Origin: Cryobacterium breve
GTDB taxonomy: Bacteria > Actinomycetota > Actinomycetes > Actinomycetales > Microbacteriaceae
Assembly: GCF_027594785.1 (NCBI RefSeq)
Contig: NZ_CP075584.1
Span: 2,852,001-2,916,000, forward strand
DNA length: 64,000 bases
Direction: 5' to 3'
Shown: positions 1-9,440 of the stretch, piece by piece
Layout: the number at the start of each line of letters is the position of its first letter
How positions within the stretch are numbered: position 1 is the first letter of the stretch
Position numbers and translations under genes: made by a program
The notes under the pieces: generated by a model
The model's database searches: none
Seen by the model: only the letters and a program-made list of their open reading frames with translations
Told to the model about the DNA's origin: nothing

Positions 1-645
1 TCGCCCGGCAACCTCTCCGGGCTGACCATCGAGGACGGAGCCCCGCACCTGGACCGGATCGTGACGCTGCCGCTCGGCACCACGATCGATCCCGGCGGCG
101 TCGGCAAGGGCCTCGCCGCCGACCTCCTCTGCGCGTTCGCTCTCGACGCCGGCGCCTGGGGCGCCCTCGCGGAACTCGGCGGGGACATCGTCGTCGCCGG
201 CCAGGCTCCCGACGCCGTCGCCTGGCGGCTCGGCGTCGAGAACCCCTTCGACCCCGGCCAGCATTCCGCCGTCGTGCGGCTCGCCGCGGGTGCGCTCGTC
301 ACCTCGAGCCAGCGGAAGCGGCGCTTCCCGGCCGCCGGCTCCGACCCGGTGACCCCGACCGCGGCGTCCGTCCCGGCTGCCGCGTCCGTCCCGAAGGCCG
401 CGTCCGCCCCGGCCAGCCGTCACCACCTCGTCGACCCGCGCACCCACGAGAGTGCGGCCACCCGGGTGCAGACCGTCTCCGTCATCGCCTCCACCGGCGC
501 CCGCGCCGAGGTGCTCACCAAGCCGGGCTTCCTCCGCCCCACCGCCGACTTCCTCGCCTGGCTGCCCACCGTCGGCGCCGCGGGCCTCATCATCGACGAC
601 ACCGGACTCGTCACGACCTCCACGAACTGGGAGCACTACGCATGA
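1..645 (+). CDS. apbE: FAD:protein FMN transferase (ApbE), 3' part
   Basis: The reading frame is open from base 1, so the N-terminus lies outside the window. ApbE transfers FMN from FAD onto a Thr/Ser of a target flavoprotein outside the cytoplasmic membrane. The family motif DPGGVGKGLAADLL is near the start of the visible part, followed by GALAELGGDIVVAG and, near the end, the VSVIA and AEVLTK blocks (usually the metal/FAD-binding end). A low-complexity Ala/Pro/Ser insertion (about residues 115-140 of the visible part) separates the SSQRKRRF strand from HHLVDPRT. The gene overlaps the next one by ATGA (642-645), so it is probably co-transcribed with the membrane flavocytochrome. An FMN-binding substrate protein may lie just upstream. 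The family call is secure. Confidence 0.9.
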   Translation, partial: SPGNLSGLTIEDGAPHLDRIVTLPLGTTIDPGGVGKGLAADLLCAFALDAGAWGALAELGGDIVVAGQAPDAVAWRLGVENPFDPGQHSAVVRLAAGALVTSSQRKRRFPAAGSDPVTPTAASVPAAASVPKAASAPASRHHLVDPRTHESAATRVQTVSVIASTGARAEVLTKPGFLRPTADFLAWLPTVGAAGLIIDDTGLVTTSTNWEHYA

Positions 646-2326
646 ACGATCCGCACCTCTGGTGGTACATCTCGAGGGCGAGCGCCGTCATCGGCTGGGC
701 GCTCATGACGCTGTCGGTGGTCTGGGGCATCCTGCTCTCCACCCGCGTGATGCGCCAGATCGACAACCCCGCCTGGCTCCAGGACCTGCACCGCTACTTC
801 GGCGGCGCCGCGATCGTGATGGTCGCCGTGCACATGCTCACCCTGATGCTCGACGGCTGGCTGCACCTCAGCATCGCCGAGGTTCTCGTGCCGTTCACGA
901 GCCACTTCAAAGCGCTCCCGGTGGCCCTCGGCGTCACCGCGTTCTACCTGCTCGTCGCCGTGCAGGGCACCTCGCTGCTGATGCGGTACCTGCCGCGACG
1001 GTTCTGGAAGGTCGTGCACTACTCGAGCTACGCGACCCTCATCCTCGTCTCCTTCCACGCCGCCTTCACCGGAACCGACGTCGGCACAAGCTGGTACCGC
1101 GTCGTCTCGATCGGGCTGATCCTCATGGCGATGCTCGCCGTCGTGCTGCGCCTCGTCGCGGCCAAGCGCGGGTCGGGTGCGGCCGCCGGTCGTGCAGCGG
1201 ATGCCGCCCGCGGCATCCGCCCCGCCCCGGCGCTTCTTGAGACACGCACCATGCGTGTCGCGGCCGTGACCCGCGTCGCCGAAGGCGTCCTCGGCATCCG
1301 CCTGGTGCCTGCGGCCCCCGCCGAAACCGCGCCCGCTGTGCCCGCTGGGTCGCCGGCCGACACGCGCACGGATGCCCTCGCCACGACGGGCTCCGTCGCC
1401 GTGCGCGCCGCCGGGACCGCGACCGCACTGCTGCCGGCCTGGCACCCGGGCGCGCACATCACCCTGCACCTGCCGAACGGCCTCGAGCGGCAGTACTCGC
1501 TCTGCGGCGACCCCGCAGAGCGGTCGCACCTCGACATCGCCGTCCTGCAGACCGAAGCGTCGCGGGGTGGCAGCGCCTGGATCCACGCGAACCTCGCGCC
1601 GGGTCTCGTGCTCGAGGTGTCCGGCCCGCTCAACCACTTCGAACTCGAGCCCGCCGCCGCGTACCTCTTCATCGCGGGCGGCATCGGAATCACGCCGATC
1701 ATGGGGATGATCGAGTCCCTGCCCGCTCGCCGCGACTGGAAGCTCGTCTACCTCGGCAGGAGCCGCAGCACGATGGCCTTCCTCGACGAGCCTGCTCGAG
1801 CGCTACCCCGACCGGGTCGAGGTCCTCGCCCGCGACGAGCAGGCTCGTGCAACCCGAGGCGAGCGAACTGCTGATCGCCGCCTTCGGGGGCCTCGGCGGC
1901 CTCGACGCCGCCACTGCACCGGACTCCTTCGCGAGCCGCGCCGACGTGTACTGCTGCGGCCCGGAATCCCTCATGCAGGCCGTGGCCGCGCTCGTGCCCC
2001 GGGAGCGGATGCACTTCGAGCGCTTCGTCGCCGTCGACCGCGAGTCCGCCCAGGAACCCCAGGCCGTGACCGTGACCTGCGCCCGCAGCGACGTCACCTT
2101 CGCTGTGGCAGCCGGCGAAAGCATCCTCGATGTCCTGGAGAACAACGGGATGCCCGTTCAAGGCTCGTGCCGCACGGGTGTCTGCGGCACCTGCGAGGTG
2201 CGTGTCGTCACCGGAACGCCCGATCACCTCGATTCGGTGATGGCCGACGACGAGAAGGACTCGCTGCGGGTGATGTACCCCTGTGTGTCCCGGGCGACCT
2301 CCGCCGAGCTGGTCCTCGACATCTAG
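642..2326 (+). CDS. Ferric-reductase-like membrane flavocytochrome with FAD/NAD and 2Fe-2S domains (two apparent frameshifts)
   Basis: The N-terminal 150 residues hold several membrane helices with histidines typical of a ferric-reductase-like transmembrane domain. A long Ala/Pro linker follows, then an FAD-binding barrel (RQYSLCGD) and an NAD(P)-binding fold (IAGGIGITPIMGM). The C-terminus is a plant-type ferredoxin with CRTGVCGTC and a fourth cysteine in YPCVSR. The order matches oxidoreductases that pass electrons from NAD(P)H through flavin and Fe-S to haem. The frame breaks twice, at 1791-1792 and 1842-1843. Each time one extra base has turned GAGCTG into GAGCCTG (second case on the complementary strand). 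Removing both bases gives the expected DELLERYPDRVEVLARDEQ followed by LVQPEASELL. It is therefore probably intact in the cell. It starts inside the apbE stop codon. Confidence 0.85.
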
Positions 2327-2364
2327 TTTCCCCCTCCGTACCGCCCACCCTCGTGTGCGGTTCC

Positions 2365-2423
2365 GTGAGGTGTCGCAAATCGACCTTCGTGGGCCGTGGG
2401 AACGTCGATATGCGACACCTCAC
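2365..2423. repeat. Palindromic repeat family 1, copy A
   Basis: A 59 bp inverted repeat with arms GTGAGGTGTCGCAAATCGA and TCGATATGCGACACCTCAC around a loop of about 20 bases. It starts 39 bp after the flavocytochrome stop codon. Six more copies are in the window (45999, 47305, 47398, 47501, 48607, 48757). It could act as a transcription terminator or mRNA-end stabiliser, but the lack of a T tract argues against a standard Rho-independent terminator. Confidence 0.9.
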
Positions 2424-2478
2424 AGACATGGTCGACCCCTGAACGGGTGTCATTAAAGGGGTAACGTAAAGGTGCGCC

Positions 2479-3891
2479 GTGGCCATCGAGACCGTGCGAT
2501 ACCGTCTGGAGGCCCCCATCACAACAACAACCCCTCCCGACTGGCGCCGCCTCTACGCCGGCCGTCTCGCCCTCACCGACCTGCTCGTGCTGATCTGGGT
2601 CGTGTTCGGCGTGCAGATCGCCTGGTTCGGCCTCGACAGCGCCGACGCGACCGTGCGCGCGAGCCGCTCCGACCTCGCCGTGAGCTACACGCTCATCTCG
2701 CTCATCATCATCGCCGCGTGGATGCTGCTCCTCGCCGTCTACGGCACCCGCGGTCCCCGGCTGCTCGGCTCGGGGGCCGAGGAGTACAAGATGGTCGCCC
2801 GCGCCTCGCTGCGACTCTTCGGGTCGCTCGCGATCGTGTCCTACCTCTTCCAGATCCGGTTCGCCCGTGGCTACTTCCTGATCGCCCTTCCGGCCGGCAT
2901 CCTCGTGCTGTTCCTCTCCCGCTGGATGTGGCGCCAGTGGCTCGGCGCCAACCGACGCGGCGGTCACCACTCGGCGACCGTACTCCTGGTCGGCACGGCC
3001 ACGTCCGTCACCCAGATCGGCCTCGAACTCGCCCGGGTTCCCTCCGCCGGCTACCGCGTTGTCGCGGCGTGCGTGCCCGCCGGGCGAGCGGGCGCGATCC
3101 TGCCGGGCACGGGCATCCGTGTGCACGGCCCCCTCGACACGGTCATGGCGGCGCTCGCCGCAACCGGCGCGGACACCGTGGTGCTCACCGGCTCGAGCGG
3201 CCTGACGCCGCTGCAGATCCGCGAGCTGAGCTGGGGCCTCGAGCCCGGCCGGCACCACCTCGTCGTCGCCCCCGGCCTGACCGACCTCGGCGGCCCCCGC
3301 ATCAACACCCGGCCCGTTGCGGGCCTGCCGCTCATCCACGTGGAGACGCCCCGGTTCGAGGGCGGCAAGCGATTCGCGAAGCGTGCCTTCGACCTGATCG
3401 TCGGCGGGATGCTGCTGCTCGTGCTGTCGCCGGTGATGGCGGTCACCGCGCTGTCGATCCGCCTGGTCACGGCCGGTCCGGTGCTCACCCGCGAGCAGCG
3501 CATCGGAAGCGGCGGCCGCCCGTTGACCCTGCTCGGCTTCCGGTCGGTGGATGCCCGGCGCCCGGGTGGGCGCCGGCGTCGCTTCGGCCTCAACGAATTC
3601 CCGCAACTGTTCAGCGTGCTCGCCGGAACGATGTCGCTCGTCGGACCGCGCGCGCCGCTCGAGGACGAGGTCACCGGTTTCGACAGCCTCGGACACCGCC
3701 GGTTCCTGATGAAGCCGGGCATGACCGGCCTCGGCGAGCTCTACGAGCATTCGACACTGCCCTGGGAGGAGCGGCTCCGCCTCGACATGTACTACATCGA
3801 GAACTGGTCGATCATGGGCGACGTGATCATCCTCTGGCGCACCGCCCGAGCCGCCCGCCGCCGCACCGGTACCCGCAGCACCCGCCGCTAA
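2479..3891 (+). CDS. Polyprenyl-phosphate sugar-1-phosphate transferase (WcaJ/WbaP-type)
   Basis: A 470-residue membrane enzyme expected to transfer a sugar-1-phosphate from a nucleotide sugar to undecaprenyl phosphate, the first step of exopolysaccharide repeat synthesis. It begins at GTG 2479. The N-terminal 120 residues hold four predicted helices. The middle is a Rossmann-like domain (VLLVGTATSV). The C-terminal 190 residues are the bacterial sugar transferase domain, starting at KRAFDLIVGGMLLLVLSP, with LNEFPQLFSVLAGTMSLVGPR, KPGMTGLGELYE and the final YIENWSIMGDVIIL. The segment usually reading KFRSM is degenerate (LLGFRSV), and PGMTGLGEL replaces the common PGITGLWQV, so the substrate cannot be read. 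The gene stands alone, about 10 kb before the rest of the polysaccharide genes. Confidence 0.88.
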   Translation: MAIETVRYRLEAPITTTTPPDWRRLYAGRLALTDLLVLIWVVFGVQIAWFGLDSADATVRASRSDLAVSYTLISLIIIAAWMLLLAVYGTRGPRLLGSGAEEYKMVARASLRLFGSLAIVSYLFQIRFARGYFLIALPAGILVLFLSRWMWRQWLGANRRGGHHSATVLLVGTATSVTQIGLELARVPSAGYRVVAACVPAGRAGAILPGTGIRVHGPLDTVMAALAATGADTVVLTGSSGLTPLQIRELSWGLEPGRHHLVVAPGLTDLGGPRINTRPVAGLPLIHVETPRFEGGKRFAKRAFDLIVGGMLLLVLSPVMAVTALSIRLVTAGPVLTREQRIGSGGRPLTLLGFRSVDARRPGGRRRRFGLNEFPQLFSVLAGTMSLVGPRAPLEDEVTGFDSLGHRRFLMKPGMTGLGELYEHSTLPWEERLRLDMYYIENWSIMGDVIILWRTARAARRRTGTRSTRR

Positions 3892-3943
3892 CCCTTCGCC
3901 GCGCTCGCGTGTTGCCTCACGGGCCCCCTCGGCTCGCGCGCCA

Positions 3944-3989
3944 ATTGCGCCGCTTCGCGCCAGGCACGCTTGGCGCGAAGCGGCGCAAT
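3944..3989. terminator. Perfect 19 bp inverted repeat between convergent genes
   Basis: Arms ATTGCGCCGCTTCGCGCCA (3944-3962) and its exact complement (3971-3989) enclose an 8-base loop. The element lies between the stop codons of the convergent sugar transferase and CHAP/CWB2 genes, a natural place for a bidirectional terminator, although no T run follows. The sequence is unlike the other palindrome families in the window. Confidence 0.6.
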
Positions 3990-4065
3990 AGGCGCGCGAC
4001 GCGAACTCAGCAGTCGCAGTGGGCGCGTAGCTGCGCAAATGGGGCGGAACTCCCGCTCTCGTCGC

Positions 4066-4121
4066 CGTTACGGCAGGTGCTCGGCGCCGTTACGGCAGGT
4101 GCTCGGCGCCGTTACGGCAGG
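4066..4121. repeat. 22 bp tandem repeat spanning a stop codon
   Basis: The unit CGTTACGGCAGGTGCTCGGCGC occurs at 4066-4087 and 4088-4109, and a third partial unit begins at 4110. The third unit contains the stop codon (TAA on the minus strand) of the CHAP/CWB2 gene, so the last codons and stop of that gene appear to have been duplicated in tandem beyond its end. Confidence 0.85.
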
Positions 4122-6086
4122 ATCGAGCCGTTCACCGAGTCTTCGCCGCCGAGCACCACGATCTTCCCCGGGCGGAGCCGGTCCAACTCGGCCTGGACCA
4201 CCGCCGGGATGTTGTCGGCACGCGTGAGCAGGATCGGAGCATCCGCGTCGCCCGCGACCGCCGCTCCCGAAAGCGCGTCCGGGAAGTTGCTTCCGCTGGC
4301 CAGATACACGACCGGCAAACCGGGAGCGAACGTCGCCGCGGAGATCGCCGCCGATGTCGCGAAACGGTCGTCTCCGGCGATCCGGGTCACGGCTCCGGCG
4401 CCCGTCGTGAGCGCCTTGAGCTGTTCGAACACGGCCGCCCCGACCGAGCTCTCCCCGCCGAGCACCACGATCCGCCCCGGCTTCAGGCGCGCCAGCTCGG
4501 TCGCGATCGCGGCAGGGATCACGTCGTCCCGCACCAGCAGAACCGGTGCGCCCTGGCTGCCCGCGACCGCGGCTCCCGAAAGCGCATCCGGGAAGTTCGA
4601 CCCGTTCGCCACATAGACGACCGGGCGTGCCGGCGCGAAGCCGCTCTTCGAGATCGCCGCAGACGTTTCGTACCGGTCCAGCCCTGCGATCCGCACAACG
4701 CCTCCGGTTGTGAATGCCGCGAGCTGTTGGTACACGGATGCCGAGACCGCGTCCTCTCCGCCAAGCACCACGATCCGTCTCGGCTTCAGCCGCGTCAGGC
4801 TCCGACCCGATCGCCGCCGGGATCGCGTCGGCCGTGACGAGGAGCACCGACGTGCCCTGACTGCCGGCGAGCGCTGCACCGGAGAGGGCGTCCGGAAAGT
4901 TGAATCCGTTCGCGATATAGACCGTGCCGACTCCCGAGGAAAAGCGCCAGGCCGAGATGGCCGCAGACGTCTCAAATCGATCCGTGCCGAACAGCCGTTG
5001 CCGCAGGTGGCTCCATTGGCTGGCGTGGTCCGGAGTCCCGGCGTTCCGGATCACGTCGTCACCGACATTGGTCACCGGCTGAACGCCGCCCACCGAGGCC
5101 CAGTCCGAGATGTAGCTCGGTGCACCGCCCGTGACCTGGTAGACCCGCTGGCTCGGTTGCGCGGACACGAACGTGCCGTCAGACGGGTGGAAGCGGAGGT
5201 GGTTCCAGGGGCTCGCGGCATCCGCTTGGTCGGCGTTCCGGATATCGTCGTCGCCGATCGACACCGTCGGCTTCGCGCCGCCGACCGTCGCCCAGTCGGA
5301 GATATAGAGGGGAGCGCCGCCGACGATGGTGAACACCTGCTGGCTCGGTTGCGCCGAGACGAGCGTGCCGTCGGCCGGGTAGGTGCGCAGGCCCGCCCAC
5401 TGCGAGTCGGAGAGCGCGATCGTCGGTTTGATCCCGCCGAACGTCGCCCAGTTGGAGACGTAGATCGGCGCCCCACCGGCGATGCGATACACGTCGCCCC
5501 GGTAGCTCACGAAGTCGCCCGAGTGCACGCCCGAGCCCGAGTCCTTGAAGTGGATGTACCCCGACGGCGCACTCACCGAATACGTGTTCTCGTGATAGGC
5601 GCCGTCGTGGGCGCCGGTGACGGTGCGCCAGTTGTACGCCTCGACCGTCACCGTGCCGCCGGGGTTGACCGACTCGACCCAGGCGAGGTGCCCGTAGGCC
5701 CACCAGGCGACCGAGCCGACGGTCGGGTTCATGTCCACGGTGTAGCCGCGGGCGCGGGCGTCATCGGCCCAGCCGGTCGCGTCGTTGTGGAACGGCATCT
5801 CGAACCCGTTCTTGGAGTGCAGCCGCCAGGCGACGAACGACGTGCACTCGCGGTTGTACTCGAGCCAGGTGTCGAACATCGAGTCGATCGGCACGTTTTT
5901 CCACTGGTCCGGGTAGTCGTCGGTGCCGGCGCTCGCCGCGGGGGCGAACACGAGGGCGGATGCCGCCAGCACGACAACCGTGACGAATCCCGCCAGTCCA
6001 CGGGTCAGCCCGAGACTCAGCCGATGGACGAGGCGCTCACGACGCCGAATTGCTCTGCGCGTGCGCGTGCGCGTGTCCTGGATCAT
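4112..6086 (-). CDS. Secreted CHAP-domain protein with cell-wall-binding repeats (one apparent frameshift)
   Basis: A secreted surface protein. The basic N-terminus and hydrophobic segment end in an APAASA signal cleavage site. A CHAP (amidase/peptidase) domain follows, with the catalytic Cys in NRECTSFVAWRL, the His in YGHLAWVESV and a polar residue in VEAYNWR. Three repeats of about 60 residues come next, each with a GGAPxYxSxWA core, then cell wall binding repeat 2 units recognised by GxDRFxTSAAIS, ANGxNFPDALSGAA and RIVVLGGExSV. The frame shifts at 4798-4799, where an extra base gives GAGCCTGACG instead of GAGCTGACG; correcting it joins IPAAIGSE to LTRLKPRRIVVLGGE. It is probably a wall-remodelling hydrolase and probably functional. 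Two further CWB2 proteins are encoded at 29.5 and 31.5 kb. Confidence 0.87.
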
Positions 6087-6317
6087 GGGCTCCCGTCGGA
6101 TCGCTGTCGCGTCCCGACCTGTCTAACAGATCCGTGAACCGGAGCCGTCCCCCCATTTTAGGTGCTGCTCGCCGAGATGCGCCTTTTTTCCAGACAATGA
6201 GTGGTCCATCGAAATATTCACTCAGCGAACCTTGCCTCTGGCCACGCACCGGGTCTAGTCTCGCGACATCGGTGCTCCATCTTTGAGAAGTATGTGAGAT
6301 TTCTTTGGGAGGCAGTG

Positions 6318-8534
6318 ATGCCAGCACGGTCGACGTTTATGCGAATCCACAATCGAACCGACAAGCTCCTCACCTTGACAGATTCGGGTCTCGATCACGG
6401 GGAATGGACCGATCCCAACAGCCCGCCGAGTACCATTGCGCCCTTCGCCACGGTGTTCGTGGAGTCGGAAAGCGACGGCTTTGCAACGGGAACGGAAGGG
6501 CACATCCGATACTCCGCCGACGGCGCCTGGTCGGAGCGGTGGTTCCGCATCGGCGACCCGAATTTCGGCGACGGCTTCACCCTGCCCGGGCTGACTCCGA
6601 TTTCGGTGGTTTCACGCAACCCGGATCATGTCGACCTGTTCGCGGTGGGCAAGGACGATGCGGTGTACACGACCTATTACGACACGAATGGCGGGTGGTT
6701 CAATCGGTGGTTCCGGATTGGCGACCCGAATTTCGGCGACGGCTTCACCCTGAACCAACGCACGCCGATTTCGGTGGTTTCCCGTACGCCGGATCATGTC
6801 GACCTGTTTGCGGTGGGTAAGGACGATGCGGTGTACACCACCTATTACGACACGAATGGCGGGTGGTTCAATCGGTGGTTCCGGATTGGCGACCCGAATT
6901 TCGGCGACGGCTTCACCCTGAACCAACGCACGCCGATTTCGGTGGTTTCCCGTACGCCGGATCATGTCGACCTGTTTGCGGTGGGTAAGGACGATGCGGT
7001 GTACACCACCTATTACGACACGAATGGCGGGTGGTTCAATCGGTGGTTCCGGATCGGCGACCCGAATTTCGGCGACGGCTTCACGTTGCCCGGGCTGACG
7101 CCGATTTCGGTGGTTTCACGCAACCCGGATCATGTCGACCTGTTTGCGGTGGGCAAGGATGACGCGGTGTACACCACCTATTACGACACGAATGGCGGGT
7201 GGTTCAATCGGTGGTTCCGCATCGGCGACCCGAATTTCGGCGACGGCTTCACCCTGCCCGGGCTGACGCCCATTTCGGTGGTTTCACGCAACCCGGATCA
7301 TGTCGACCTGTTTGCGGTGGGCAAGGATGACGCGGTGTACACGACCTATTACGACACGAATGGCGGGTGGTTCAATCGGTGGTTCCGCATCGGCGACTCG
7401 AATTTCGGCGACGGCTTCACCCTGAACCAACGCACGCCGGTCGCCCTCGTCGCGCGCGACCAGAACCACCTGGACCTCGTCGCGGTGGGCAAGGACGACG
7501 CGGTGTACACCACCTTCTACGACACGAATGGCGGGTGGTCCAACCGGTGGGTCCGCAACGGAGACACCAACTTCGGGGACGGCTTTACACTGAGCCCTTT
7601 GACGCCGATCTCCATTGTTTCCCGCACGGACGACCACATCGACTTGTTCGCGGTGGGGAAGGACGAGGCGGTCTACACGACCTATTCGGGCGGCCAGTTC
7701 TACTTCTACTGGTACAACCCCTTCGTCGGGAGGAACAGCTATCACCAGGGTGCGCCGCTCGGTACCGGGGTGTCGTTCTCGGGGGGATTCGGCAACAACT
7801 CTGAATTGGACGTGCAGATCGTCCCTGCGAGGAGGGTCAGCGTTCCCAATTTTGAGCCGTCCGTCAACGCATTTCACTTCGACAACCGTTGGCCGGACGA
7901 GTCGCTCGCGCGACTGATCAAGATGCCGGATCCCTTCGGCGACATCACGATCGGAAACGCATCCAATGGCATCTGCGGCGGAATGGCCTATGCCGTCGCC
8001 GACTACTACAACGCCGGACAGCTTCCGCCCGCCCAGACGACAAATCCCGCGGGAATCGGAGATCCTCTCTTCGACTACCTGGTATCGCGACTCTTCGATT
8101 CCTTTGACCTCCCCGACGGGCCGGTCGTCTACTGGCACTATATGGAACCCGCCTACCCCGATACGCCTCGGGTCGATGCGGACGGACGATCGTGGGTGAT
8201 GGCGCACGAGGCCTTTCCCGCCATCATGGCTGCCGTCGATTCGGGGCGCCCGTGCCCTCTGGGCCTTGTGATGGTGAAGTCGCTCCTTCCGACCGACCTG
8301 GGCGAGAACCACCAGGTTCTCGCCTACGCCTATCTCCTGGAAGGGGGAATCGCCACGATCTGGGTCTATGACCCCAACTCGCCCAACAACGATGAGGTCA
8401 CAATCAGATTCGACCTGTCCGACGCGGGGGTCCACATTGACGTCGGGCACAACGTGAACGCATCGCGACCGATCTACGCCCTGTTTGCAACGCCGTACTC
8501 GCCGCAGCAGCCCGTCGGAGGAAGGCCACGGTAG
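6318..8534 (+). CDS. Aegerolysin-like + seven-blade PLL-type propeller + papain-like C-terminal domain protein
   Basis: A 738-residue protein starting at ATG 6318 behind a strong GGGAGG site. There is no signal peptide or membrane helix. Residues 1-74 resemble an aegerolysin-like beta-sandwich (MRIHNRTDKLLTL, GTEGHIRYSADG). Residues 75-466 are seven near-identical 56-residue repeats with WFRIGDPNFGDGFTL and HVDLFAVGKDDAVYTT cores, the signature of PLL/PHL-type lectins that fold as seven-bladed propellers and bind fucose-type glycans. The last 270 residues contain NGICGGMAYAVADYY (Cys553), ENHQVLAYAY (His665) and VYDPNSP (Asp685), in the order and context of a papain/C39-like Cys-His-Asp site. 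Enzyme activity is inferred, not proven. A secreted or contact-delivered toxin, or a glycan-targeted protease, would fit. It stands alone between envelope genes. Confidence 0.72.
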   Translation: MPARSTFMRIHNRTDKLLTLTDSGLDHGEWTDPNSPPSTIAPFATVFVESESDGFATGTEGHIRYSADGAWSERWFRIGDPNFGDGFTLPGLTPISVVSRNPDHVDLFAVGKDDAVYTTYYDTNGGWFNRWFRIGDPNFGDGFTLNQRTPISVVSRTPDHVDLFAVGKDDAVYTTYYDTNGGWFNRWFRIGDPNFGDGFTLNQRTPISVVSRTPDHVDLFAVGKDDAVYTTYYDTNGGWFNRWFRIGDPNFGDGFTLPGLTPISVVSRNPDHVDLFAVGKDDAVYTTYYDTNGGWFNRWFRIGDPNFGDGFTLPGLTPISVVSRNPDHVDLFAVGKDDAVYTTYYDTNGGWFNRWFRIGDSNFGDGFTLNQRTPVALVARDQNHLDLVAVGKDDAVYTTFYDTNGGWSNRWVRNGDTNFGDGFTLSPLTPISIVSRTDDHIDLFAVGKDEAVYTTYSGGQFYFYWYNPFVGRNSYHQGAPLGTGVSFSGGFGNNSELDVQIVPARRVSVPNFEPSVNAFHFDNRWPDESLARLIKMPDPFGDITIGNASNGICGGMAYAVADYYNAGQLPPAQTTNPAGIGDPLFDYLVSRLFDSFDLPDGPVVYWHYMEPAYPDTPRVDADGRSWVMAHEAFPAIMAAVDSGRPCPLGLVMVKSLLPTDLGENHQVLAYAYLLEGGIATIWVYDPNSPNNDEVTIRFDLSDAGVHIDVGHNVNASRPIYALFATPYSPQQPVGGRPR
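6540..7715 (+). repeat. Seven tandem 168 bp coding repeats
   Basis: Units begin at 6540, 6708, 6876, 7044, 7212, 7380 and 7548, each at the TGG codon of WFR or WVR. The second and third units differ at only a handful of bases. The seventh is the most diverged, and the sixth diverges in its second half (VALVARDQNHLDL). Seven units of 56 residues match one full seven-bladed propeller. The near identity at DNA level indicates recent expansion or gene conversion. Confidence 0.95.
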
Positions 8535-8548
8535 CGGGCCCACACCAG

Positions 8549-9287
8549 TTACCTGAGCAGCGCCGGCACCACCACGAGGCCGTTGAATACGATGTGCGCG
8601 ACCATCGCCCCGCCGAGCCGGCCGGTGACCGCGGTGACGGATGCCGCGGCGAGCCCGAACACGAACGTCCCGGCCCCGACCACCCACAGGGCGGTCGGGG
8701 AACCGGCGTCGACCACGTGCACCAGCGCGAACACCAGCGCACTCACCGCGCACGCGAGAGCCAGGGCCACCGGGCGGCGGGCATCCGTTGCCGCGGTGAC
8801 CGCGCGCAGCAGCAGGCCGCGGAAGAACAGGCTCCTCGATCAGGGGCGCGATCAGGACCGGTGCGAGGAGCGCCAGCACGATCCACCAGGCGTCGTGCGC
8901 GGGTGCGTCGAGCGTGGCGCCCGTGGTGCCCATCTGCCCGTAGCCGGCGATCTCGAACAGGCTCGCCACCACCCGGGTCAGCAGCCCGATCGTGAGCCCC
9001 CAGAGCAGGTCGAGTGGGTGGAAGCGCAGCCCGAAGTCGCGGGCGGGCGAGCGGGAGCCGCGCAGGTAGCAGGCCACGAGCACGCTGCCGAGCAGCGGCA
9101 CCCACACCACGAGGTAGCTGAGCACCTCGACGAGTCGCGGGTCGGTGAGGTAGCCGTGGCTGAGCGCCCAGTCGGCCGCGAGCACGAGCAGGATCGCCCC
9201 GACCGCGCCGACGGCCGCGTCGTCGAGGCCCCAGCGCACGCGCCGGGCCGGGGGAGAGGCGGAGGCAGCGGGTGTGGCGAGGGTCAT
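8549..9287 (-). CDS. CPBP-family intramembrane glutamic protease (one apparent frameshift)
   Basis: A polytopic membrane protein of about 245 residues. The family motifs appear once the frame is corrected: APLIEELFFRGLL (the EExxxR glutamate motif), FALVHVVD and the late HIVFNG. CPBP/Abi enzymes are CAAX-protease relatives, some tied to bacteriocin immunity or membrane protein processing. The break is at 8830-8831, where the minus strand reads GAGGAGCCTGTTC instead of GAGGAGCTGTTC, the same extra-C pattern as elsewhere. It starts at ATG 9287 and ends at TAA 8549, and runs convergently into the propeller-protease gene with a 14 bp gap. Confidence 0.82.
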
Positions 9288-9440
9288 GCACTCAAACTAT
9301 CGTGTGGGCTACGCCCTGCGCCCCTCGGAATCTAGTAGCTCCCGACCCAGAGGCTATGACGAACTGCCCATGCTCAGTCCCAGTCCCAGTCCCATTCCGA
9401 GTCTTCGACCTTGCCCGGCAATTTGGGTCAAATTGAGGGG

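Noticed and set aside
1788-1850. Inverted repeat GAGCCTGCTCG / CGAGCAGGCTC within the flavocytochrome gene as a regulatory hairpin
   Set aside because: Both arms are explained by two GAGCTG-to-GAGCCTG events on opposite strands in conserved coding sequence.
2323-4038. Long minus-strand open frame opposite the sugar transferase
   Set aside because: It is a GC-rich shadow rich in Arg, Glu, Gly and Ala without family motifs; the plus-strand protein has clear domains.
7284-9287. A 667-residue minus-strand protein covering the CPBP gene and part of the propeller gene
   Set aside because: Only its first 140 codons are CPBP sequence; the remainder is frame-shifted and then antisense to the repeats.
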